From MAG-120531 sp002378585 (GTDB lineage Bacteria; Bacteroidota; Bacteroidia; Flavobacteriales; Flavobacteriaceae): a stretch of 5,041 nt of DNA. Within the stretch, counting starts at the first letter, position 1. Each line of letters begins with the position of its first letter. Below the pieces are notes generated by a model. It did not search any database, was not told the DNA's origin, and saw nothing but the letters and a program-made list of their open reading frames with translations. The DNA lies in the NCBI GenBank assembly GCA_937890575.1, contig CALADZ010000137.1, positions 1 to 5,041 of the forward strand, in the 5' to 3' direction. The position numbers were made by a program, and so were the translations under genes. Of this stretch, positions 1 through 5,041 are shown piece by piece.

Positions 1-2
1 GT

Positions 3-230
3 TATAAATTTAAATTCTGTCCCCACTACATCAGCACCCAGCCAGAACTCTTGATTACTAATGTTTGTGTTACTTAGAACCAAACTTTGTATATAATTAT
101 GTTCTTCAAGTGTTTCCAACGCTAGAAGATAGCCCCCAAGCTCTGATGCTTTTTCAGAAGCTGATGAATACTGAAGAGACTGGCCATTATTGGCAATGTA
201 ATACACGTGACCTTGATACTCCCCTATTTT
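3..230 (-). other. Start of a C-type lectin-like domain, cut by the window edge
   Basis: Residues 944-1019 of the adhesin-like protein fit the N-terminal half of the C-type lectin fold. The opening strand has G-H-V-Y-Y (950-954). An alpha-1-like segment S-A-S-E-K-A-S-E-L-G-G-Y-L leads into A-L-E-T-L-E-E-H-N-Y-I-Q (980-991), matching the family's A-x-x-x-G-G-x-L-A-x-I-x-x-x-E-E-N-x-x-I. The core F-W-L-G-A (1005-1009), then E-F-K-F near 1015-1018, corresponds to the W-I-G-L and F-x-W-x-D-G elements. The visible half has no cysteine, as in many bacterial members that do without the disulfides of animal lectins. The Ca2+/sugar-binding loop (EPN or QPD and WND in canonical lectins) would lie past position 1, so carbohydrate binding cannot be judged here. 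Confidence 0.78.
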
Positions 231-3059
231 GGTGTATTGAGCTGAAAAAGCGGAGGGCAAATCTCGTTTATCAGAAAAGAAGTCGTTGGAAACTAAAGAA
301 ACAGAATATTCATATGATCCTCCTTCAGTAAACTCAGACTGTGTGCTTATAGGAGTAAGGACAAGCTGTGGAAGTCCCTCAACAATATCCCTCACATTAA
401 TTATATATGTGGCGGATGATGTCGTAGACTGCGGGTCTTGTGCGGTAACAGAAAAAGATACCGGACTAAATAAATCTCCGCTTGTTGGATTGCCTGTTGT
501 TTTATCTTGATAGCTAAACCTATTGTTTCCAAGAGGCGTTAGAGTTCCTCTACTTTGTGAAGGTGATGTCACTATTGTTATTGAAACATCTCCACCCTCT
601 GGGTCTGTAGCGTTTATTTCGAACTGTAATTCGTCAAGCTGATCAACTACTAAATCTAAAGTCGGCAATATTGGAGCGTCATTAACTCCTGTTATTGCTA
701 TGGAAACTGTCATTTGAGTAGCCGCCCCAAAAACGTCTGTTGCAGAAACCACAAAAGAATCAGTGGTGGTCTCCGATCCATTATGGACATAATTATATGT
801 TCCAGGTGTCGTTTGGGTTAATGTTCCGTTTACTGGATTTGAAACAATTGAAATAGTAAACACGTCTTGCTCTTCATCGATAAATCTAGTATTTGTTACA
901 ATCTGGGCTGATCCTCCTTCTAAAAGTGTAACTGTAGGGTTGGATGAAACTGCAGGAGCGTCATTAACCTGAGCAATGCTGATAGACACCAAGCTGTTTT
1001 CGGAGTACGAACTTCCATCATATACTTTGTAGACAAAACTATCGGATGTATTTGGGCTGCCATTATTTATATAAGAAAACGTTCCTCCAGCACTGATAGT
1101 AACACTTCCATAGGTTGGGGAAGTAACTACAAAATACTCTAACTCTGATGAATCCGGGTCTGAGGCCAACAGGGTGCCCGTTGCGGTTCCCGCCTCAACT
1201 ACTTGAATCGTACCAGAGGCAACGCCCAAAGCAACAGGAGCGTCATTCACTGGAGTGATTTCAATAGTTAATGGCTCAACCGACGAGGTTAGCGCGCCGT
1301 CGGTGATTTGATAGTAGTATTGAGCGGAGAATGTCTCAGAACCATTATGAATAAACACAAGCTGTCCAGATTCATTTACAGACAAAACTCCTGCGCTAGT
1401 TGTCAATGGAACCAGAGACGCCGTTGTGGTATTTGTAGCAGAAAAAATCCTAAAGGTTAGTTCTTGAAGTTCAGAATCTGTGTCTGTGTAAAGTGGGTAG
1501 AAAGATATCGTTTCTCCTTCTGATAGATTGATCGTGGATGATTCGGCGACAGGCGCGTCATTAACATTGGTGATGTCTATAACCACGAAAATAGCTTTGC
1601 TCTCATCCCCGTTGCTGTTAATAGCTTTATAGGTAAATCGATCTCTGCGGTTTTCAGATCCGTCATGTACATAAGTAAATGTACCGTCTGCATTGAGTGT
1701 TAATGTTCCATATAAAGGAGCGGTTACAACTTCTGCTGTTAAGCTTAGGTTGTTGCTGTCTTTATCGTTTAACAATACGCTTTGTTGTAGACTTGTAGTT
1801 ATCGTTCCACCTTCAGTTGTAGTAAATCGCTCAGGAGCTGGTGCAATCGTACTGAATTCAATCGTTACAATTACTTCTGCCCCAGCTAGTCCGTTAGCAT
1901 CTTTTGGTATATAGGAAAAAGTATCTTGCGTCGAATTGCTTGATGTTGGTGTATAGACAAACCCTCCGTCTGTTGATAAGGATACCGTGCCAGAAGTAGG
2001 CAGGTCTGAGATAACCACAGTCATCGTATCATTTTCTGCGTCTGTGTCGTTGGAAAGCACGCCGACATTGGCATTGATGGTTAATGGGTTTGTTCCCAAA
2101 ACAAAATAAGTGTCTGCTACACCAACAGGAGCGTCGTTTGCAGGGGTGATTAATACAGGGACCGTATACTTATTGCTCAATGCTCCATCAGAAATCTGAT
2201 ATTCAAATGAATCTTGAGTTGATTCTGATCCATCATGCACATAGCTAATTACTCCTAAAGAAGAAATAGTAAGTGTTCCATGTTGTGGTTGAGTCACCAC
2301 GGAATAAGAAAGATTATTGGCTGAAGTATCAGAGTCAGAAGCTACAATATTTGCAGCAGCTGTAGCTCCCTCAATTACATTTATAGTCAATGTCCCAGCT
2401 GTAGGCGCGTCATTTACTTGAGTTACATTTACCGTATACGTAGCCGTATTTCCTGTTCTTGGTGAAGTTACTGATCCTGCTTGTTCTTTTACTCGTATAG
2501 AAAAAGTATCGGTTAAACAAGCGTCACAATCATTTCCATTGTGGGTATACACAATTTCGTTGTTGGAATTAATGATCAGTGTTCCATCTGTGGGTTGAAG
2601 TACAATTTCAAATTCTACTGGATTGTTTTCTTCGTCAGATGACGTTATGGCTTGTGTAATCCTTTTCCCTTCATCAACAGTTATGGGAGCTGCTGTAATC
2701 ACTGGAGCATCATTCGTAAGTGTTACCGTAATGGCCACACTGCCTGATGCACTTCCATCACTAGTAGTTACCGTCCAGTTAAAGGAGTCTGAGCCCACAT
2801 GGGCTCCAGAATGCACATAGGTAACCATCCCTGTAGTTGTATTTATGGTTGCTGTTCCTTGGGTTGGATTTAAGCTAATCGCATAAGCAACCGTAGAGGA
2901 ACCTGTTCCAGAGACCAGGGTGGCCAAATTTATTTGCTGAATGGTTCCAGCCTCGGTAACGGTCTGGGCAAAATTGGTGTTTGAGATGACAGGGACGTTT
3001 TGTGCAAAAGCCACAACCCCTGAAAAAACCAACGCTAAAAAGAAAACAACTTTTTTCAT
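3..3059 (-). CDS. Secreted adhesin-like protein: signal peptide, nine cadherin-like repeats, C-type lectin-like domain (3' end outside window)
   Basis: The frame is open without a stop from the ATG at 3059 to the window edge, giving 1019 residues; the C-terminus lies beyond position 1. The start is supported by a clean Sec signal peptide directly after it (K2-K3, hydrophobic 4-18, AFA at 17-19, likely cleavage before Q20) and an SD-like TAAGG 6 bases upstream. Residues 21 to about 893 form nine repeats of 92-105 residues. A typical repeat has an early EG, a D-x-D acidic pair, P-x-x-G-T, Y-V-H-D-G-S-E, D-S-F-x-Y, and ends in V-N-D-A-P. This matches bacterial cadherin-like (tandem-95) and CSPG/NG2-type repeats, which are beta-sandwiches that usually bind Ca2+ at domain junctions. 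After a linker (about 894-943), residues 944-1019 look like the first half of a C-type lectin-like domain. The likely role, inferred, is a cell-surface or secreted adhesin binding glycans or proteins. A type IX secretion C-terminal domain would be expected in this phylum but cannot be seen. The only cysteines are C178 and C181. The repeat family is clear; the ligand is unknown. Confidence 0.93.
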   Translation of the reverse strand, partial: MKKVVFFLALVFSGVVAFAQNVPVISNTNFAQTVTEAGTIQQINLATLVSGTGSSTVAYAISLNPTQGTATINTTTGMVTYVHSGAHVGSDSFNWTVTTSDGSASGSVAITVTLTNDAPVITAAPITVDEGKRITQAITSSDEENNPVEFEIVLQPTDGTLIINSNNEIVYTHNGNDCDACLTDTFSIRVKEQAGSVTSPRTGNTATYTVNVTQVNDAPTAGTLTINVIEGATAAANIVASDSDTSANNLSYSVVTQPQHGTLTISSLGVISYVHDGSESTQDSFEYQISDGALSNKYTVPVLITPANDAPVGVADTYFVLGTNPLTINANVGVLSNDTDAENDTMTVVISDLPTSGTVSLSTDGGFVYTPTSSNSTQDTFSYIPKDANGLAGAEVIVTIEFSTIAPAPERFTTTEGGTITTSLQQSVLLNDKDSNNLSLTAEVVTAPLYGTLTLNADGTFTYVHDGSENRRDRFTYKAINSNGDESKAIFVVIDITNVNDAPVAESSTINLSEGETISFYPLYTDTDSELQELTFRIFSATNTTTASLVPLTTSAGVLSVNESGQLVFIHNGSETFSAQYYYQITDGALTSSVEPLTIEITPVNDAPVALGVASGTIQVVEAGTATGTLLASDPDSSELEYFVVTSPTYGSVTISAGGTFSYINNGSPNTSDSFVYKVYDGSSYSENSLVSISIAQVNDAPAVSSNPTVTLLEGGSAQIVTNTRFIDEEQDVFTISIVSNPVNGTLTQTTPGTYNYVHNGSETTTDSFVVSATDVFGAATQMTVSIAITGVNDAPILPTLDLVVDQLDELQFEINATDPEGGDVSITIVTSPSQSRGTLTPLGNNRFSYQDKTTGNPTSGDLFSPVSFSVTAQDPQSTTSSATYIINVRDIVEGLPQLVLTPISTQSEFTEGGSYEYSVSLVSNDFFSDKRDLPSAFSAQYTKIGEYQGHVYYIANNGQSLQYSSASEKASELGGYLLALETLEEHNYIQSLVLSNTNISNQEFWLGADVVGTEFKFI
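381..2999 (-). repeat. Nine tandem ~95-residue cadherin-like/CSPG-like repeat domains (protein-level)
   Basis: Approximate residue limits are R1 21-118, R2 119-217, R3 218-309, R4 310-405, R5 406-501, R6 502-606, R7 607-700, R8 701-794 and R9 795-893. The central aromatic (Y or F of the YVHDG strand) recurs at residues 81, 171, 273, 369, 463, 569, 663, 757 and 850, a period of 90-106. N-D-A-P ends seven of the nine repeats (at 116, 216, 308, 500, 605, 699, 793); R4 and R9 lack it. Acidic D-x-D or D-E-E motifs early in most repeats suggest Ca2+ binding, as in cadherins. R4 is closest to the classic tandem-95 pattern (GVLSNDTD, then FVYTP), while R3, R5, R6 and R8 carry the H-[DN]-G-S-E signature typical of CSPG/NG2 repeats. 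The repeats have diverged enough that DNA identity is largely confined to short junction motifs. Confidence 0.9.
3000..3059 (-). other. Sec signal peptide of the adhesin-like protein
   Basis: The first 20 codons encode two lysines, a 15-residue hydrophobic core rich in V, F, L and A, and an A-F-A motif followed by Q20. This is a standard signal peptidase I site (small residues at -3 and -1). There is no cysteine, so it is not a lipoprotein. A glutamine at mature position +1 is common in Bacteroidota exported proteins. It shows that the repeats act outside the cytoplasm. Confidence 0.9.
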
Positions 3060-3065
3060 AATATA

Positions 3066-3070
3066 CCTTA
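3066..3070 (-). promoter_or_regulatory. SD-like TAAGG before the adhesin gene
   Basis: TAAGG lies 6 bases upstream of the ATG at 3059 and supports that start together with the signal peptide. It sits between ATATA (3071-3075) and TATAT (3061-3065), which could pair to place it in the loop of a very weak A-U hairpin. It is part of an AT-rich tract including five TA units (3069-3078). SD sequences are generally weak in Bacteroidota, so its contribution is uncertain. Confidence 0.45.
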
Positions 3071-3094
3071 TATATATAATCGTGTAAGTTAGTC

Positions 3095-3130
3095 TTAAGC
3101 GTTTGAGGCTTTCTTGAAAATTACTCTCAT
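3095..3130 (-). other. Possible 11-codon leader ORF upstream of the adhesin gene
   Basis: An ATG at 3130 opens a short frame encoding MRVIFKKASNA that ends in TAA at 3097-3095, 35 bases before the adhesin start. It has no convincing SD of its own. If the tentative promoter at 3141-3175 is correct it would be near the 5' end of the transcript. No run of identical regulatory codons is present, so amino-acid attenuation is not suggested. It could equally be chance. Confidence 0.2.
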
Positions 3131-3140
3131 TGTATTACCA

Positions 3141-3175
3141 CTATATTTATTTTTTAAAAAAACTCCTCTCAACAA
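3141..3175 (-). promoter_or_regulatory. Tentative promoter for the adhesin gene
   Basis: On the minus strand TTTGTTG (with TTG at 3175-3173 and 3172-3170) is followed, 20 bases after the second TTG, by TAAATATAG (3149-3141). This only partly matches the Bacteroidota pattern TTG-N(17-23)-TAnnTTTG. Some promoter is required because a terminator separates this gene from the transporter, but the exact site is uncertain. The leader would be about 75 bases. Confidence 0.28.
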
Positions 3176-3344
3176 AGGCAATAATAATGTTCCCTGTTCG
3201 TTACTTGGAATTTTTTGTTTCCTGTTAATTGATGGGTAATCTATTGATATGGCTCAGCTTCAAGAGCTCTATCAACAAGACCGGCTTGATTAATATTTGA
3301 TTATTTAAACGAAATTAGTCTGTTGAAAAATTGTTAATAACTCA

Positions 3345-3384
3345 AAAAGAAAGCCGCTCTTTAAAATTTTCAAAAAGCGGCTTT
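3345..3384 (-). terminator. Intrinsic terminator of the SulP transporter gene
   Basis: Perfect 9-base arms AAAGCCGCT (3350-3358) and AGCGGCTTT (3376-3384) form a GC-rich stem. After one mismatch it can extend by three more A-T pairs. Reading on the minus strand, the stem is followed by CTTTTT (3349-3344). It begins 23 bases after the transporter stop codon. No T-run follows on the plus strand, so it acts mainly for the transporter and isolates it from the adhesin gene. Confidence 0.85.
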
Positions 3385-3406
3385 ATCTATTGATTAAAGG
3401 TCAAAA

Positions 3407-4930
3407 TCAATCCAAAACGACCTTGTATGTGGGGTCTTCTAGCACGTTTACTTCGATTAAATTATCGGCTCTGTGCAGAAGTGCGCGGCAATCGGGACTG
3501 AGGTGTTTGAGGTGAAGGGATTTGCCTTGTTTGAGGTAGCGATCGGTGAGTTTGTTGACAGCTTCAATGGCGGACATGTCGACGATTCGGGAGTCTTTAA
3601 AGTCGATAATGACTTCTTGAGGGTCGTTCATCGGATCAAACTTTTCGTTGAATGTAGCGACGGAGGCAAAAAATAAAGGTCCATAAATTTCGTAGTGTTT
3701 TACACCTTGCTCATCGATGTGTTTTCTGGCGCGTATGCGTTTGGCGTTGTCCCAGGCAAATACCAGCGCGGCGATCACCACCCCGACCAATACGGCCAAA
3801 GCCAGGTTGTGCAAAAACACGGTGACTAGGGTAACCAGTACCATCACCAGAACATCGGAAGCAGGCATTTTTCGGAAGGTGCGCAAACTTGCCCACTCGA
3901 AAGTACCGATGGCGACCATGATCATCAACCCCGTCAAGGCAGCCATCGGGACCTGTTCGATCAGGGGCGCGCCAAAAACCACAAAGACGAGCAACATCAC
4001 AGAAGCAAATATTCCCGATAATCGGGCGCGTGCTCCGTTGGAAACGTTGATTAAGCTCTGCCCAATCATCGCGCAACCGCCCATACCTGAAAATATCCCT
4101 GAAAGCAAATTGGCCGCACCTTGGGCAATCGCTTCTCGGTTGCCATTACCTCGAGTCTCGGTAATTTCATCCACGATGTTTAACGTCAAAAGGCTTTCAA
4201 TCAATCCAACGCCGGCCATAATCCCTGCATAAGGAAGAACCAGCCATAACGTGTCCCAGCTCAGAGGTACCTGAGGGAGGTGAAAAGGAGGAAATCCGCC
4301 TTGAATGGAAGATATGTCCCCCACTGTTTTGGTGTCTATCCCCAAAAAATAAACCAAGGCAAACACGGATAAGATTGCGGTCAGCGAGGCCGGAACCGCC
4401 TTGGTGATTTTTGGCAATCCATAGATGATCGCCATAGCCAACAGCACTAATCCGCCAAAAACATATAGGTCTGTTCCGGACAGCCAACTTCCTGTACCGT
4501 CCTTAAATTGTACCAACTGCGCAGAAAATATAACGATGGCTAGTCCGTTGACAAAACCAAAAATAACGGGATGAGGGACTAAGCGGATGAATTTGCCCAG
4601 GCGAAGGGCGCCTGCGGCCATTTGAATCATACCGGAAAGCACCACTGCGGCAAATACATATTCTACCCCGTGACTCTGGGCAAGAGAGACGACCACTACG
4701 GCTATAGCCCCCGTGGCTCCAGAAATCATTCCTGGACGACCGCCAAAAATAGAAGTCACCAATCCCATCACAAATGCCGCGTACAATCCGGTCAGCGGTG
4801 ATAGTCCTGCGATTAAGGCAAATGCCACGGCCTCAGGCACTAACGCCAGGGCAACCGTGAGTCCTGAAAGTAGTTCTGTGCGGTAATTTACAGGCTGTGA
4901 TAGATCAAATAGATTGATTTTCTGGAACAT
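3407..4930 (-). CDS. SulP/SLC26-family anion transporter with C-terminal STAS domain
   Basis: A complete 507-residue inner-membrane secondary transporter of the SulP family, whose members carry sulfate, bicarbonate, dicarboxylates or other anions, often coupled to H+ or Na+. Residues 19 to about 395 are strongly hydrophobic and fit the 14-helix (7+7) SLC26 fold. Family landmarks are P-E-A-V-A-F-A (32-38) and T-G-L-Y-A-A-F (47-53), then I-S-G-A-T-G-A (69-75) in the half-helix lining the substrate site. E245 lies in I-E-S-L-L-T; the matching acidic residue is implicated in proton coupling in bacterial homologues. N-x-x-G-A-R-A-R-L-S-G (295-306) follows the second half-helix. Residues about 412-500 form a STAS domain (G-P-L-F-F-A, V-I-I-D-F, V-D-M-S-A-I-E-A-V), cytoplasmic and regulatory or structural. 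The length is normal for compact bacterial members (roughly 480-560). The ATG at 4930 gives the expected short N-terminal segment before helix 1 and follows a good promoter. Substrate cannot be assigned: no neighbouring carbonic anhydrase or sulfur gene is visible. Confidence 0.95.
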   Translation of the reverse strand: MFQKINLFDLSQPVNYRTELLSGLTVALALVPEAVAFALIAGLSPLTGLYAAFVMGLVTSIFGGRPGMISGATGAIAVVVVSLAQSHGVEYVFAAVVLSGMIQMAAGALRLGKFIRLVPHPVIFGFVNGLAIVIFSAQLVQFKDGTGSWLSGTDLYVFGGLVLLAMAIIYGLPKITKAVPASLTAILSVFALVYFLGIDTKTVGDISSIQGGFPPFHLPQVPLSWDTLWLVLPYAGIMAGVGLIESLLTLNIVDEITETRGNGNREAIAQGAANLLSGIFSGMGGCAMIGQSLINVSNGARARLSGIFASVMLLVFVVFGAPLIEQVPMAALTGLMIMVAIGTFEWASLRTFRKMPASDVLVMVLVTLVTVFLHNLALAVLVGVVIAALVFAWDNAKRIRARKHIDEQGVKHYEIYGPLFFASVATFNEKFDPMNDPQEVIIDFKDSRIVDMSAIEAVNKLTDRYLKQGKSLHLKHLSPDCRALLHRADNLIEVNVLEDPTYKVVLD

Positions 4931-4949
4931 GGTTGTGTAATTAAAGGCG

Positions 4950-4976
4950 CAAATATACCCGATTATCTACAAACAA
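4950..4976 (-). promoter_or_regulatory. Bacteroidota-type promoter of the SulP gene
   Basis: On the minus strand TATATTTG (4957-4950) matches the Bacteroidota -7 consensus TAnnTTTG exactly. A TTG (4976-4974) lies 16 bases upstream, just under the usual 17-23 spacing for the -33 element. Transcription would start near 4945, leaving a leader of only about 15 bases without an SD sequence, which is common in this phylum. The transporter is therefore probably the first gene of its own transcript. Confidence 0.7.
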
Positions 4977-5041
4977 GGCCTCGAATCCTTTTTAAGGTCA
5001 AAAAACAACACTTTTGAAAAAAAATTCATCCCACACATTTA

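Larger units (their letters stand above)
3060..3406. other. Intergenic region between transporter and adhesin genes
   Basis: These 347 bases hold the transporter terminator (3345-3384), the tentative adhesin promoter, the possible leader ORF and the SD-like site, each listed separately. The middle part (about 3177-3343) is AT-rich and shows no convincing gene or tRNA. Its only notable structure is a pair of near-identical 10-base direct repeats, GTTCCCTGTT (3189-3198) and GTTTCCTGTT (3217-3226), 28 bases apart start to start. Confidence 0.7.

Noticed and set aside
65..2820. Several short plus-strand open frames (65-331, 286-510, 1693-1914, 2623-2820)
   Set aside because: They lie antisense to the continuous minus-strand repeat protein, resemble no family, and read through the complement of its repeat motifs.
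381..2999. RTX (GGxGxDxUx) calcium repeats in the adhesin-like protein
   Set aside because: No nonapeptide RTX pattern is present. The period of about 95 residues and the N-D-A-P junctions identify cadherin-like domains instead.
3..3059. The adhesin-like gene as a truncated pseudogene
   Set aside because: All 1019 codons read without a stop or frameshift and the last visible domain is mid-fold at the edge. The missing end is due to the window, not to damage.
3060..3344. A riboswitch, small RNA or CRISPR array in the intergenic region
   Set aside because: No recognisable aptamer core, no repeat-spacer pattern and no stable extended hairpin apart from the transporter terminator were found. 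A small RNA cannot be excluded by eye.
3473..4487. Open frames overlapping the transporter gene on both strands (3473-3676 +, 3717-4232 +, 3711-4076 -, 4197-4487 -)
   Set aside because: The SulP reading frame here shows clear family motifs throughout. The overlapping frames give low-complexity or Arg/Pro-rich products with no recognisable domain.
3060..4930. The transporter and adhesin genes as one operon
   Set aside because: They share a strand, but a 347-base gap with a strong intrinsic terminator separates them and the functions are unrelated.
4987..4997. Short inverted repeat CCTTTTTAAGG upstream of the transporter as a terminator or operator
   Set aside because: It has only four paired bases on each side with a three-base loop, and it is too weak and AT-rich to support a call.

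Overview
The window looks like a chromosomal stretch from a member of the Bacteroidota (Flavobacteriia- or Cytophagia-like). The evidence is a perfect Bacteroidota-type -7 promoter element (TAnnTTTG) upstream of one gene, weak or absent Shine-Dalgarno sequences, a moderately low GC content, and a very large secreted multi-repeat surface protein of the kind common in gliding or surface-attached members of the phylum. No ribosomal or other phylogenetic marker is present, so finer placement is not possible.

Both genes lie on the minus strand. From right to left: (1) 4931-5041 is an upstream region with a promoter close to the start codon. (2) 3407-4930 is a complete 507-residue SulP/SLC26-family anion transporter with a C-terminal STAS domain. 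(3) 3060-3406 is a 347-base gap. It holds an intrinsic terminator for the transporter, a tentative promoter, a possible 11-codon leader ORF and an SD-like site for the next gene. (4) 3-3059 is the first 1019 residues of a secreted adhesin-like protein whose 3' end lies beyond position 1. It has a signal peptide, nine tandem ~95-residue cadherin-like/CSPG-like repeats, a linker, and the start of a C-type lectin-like domain. This gene has no stop codon inside the window, so a search for closed ORFs would miss it although it fills 60% of the sequence.

The two genes appear to be transcribed separately: a strong terminator lies between them and their products have no obvious functional link. The transporter would move an inorganic or organic anion across the inner membrane. 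The other protein would be exported, probably to the cell surface, where extended Ca2+-binding repeats would present a lectin-like head. I see no multi-gene defence, mobile or biosynthetic system here. The most interesting content is the architecture of the truncated surface protein.
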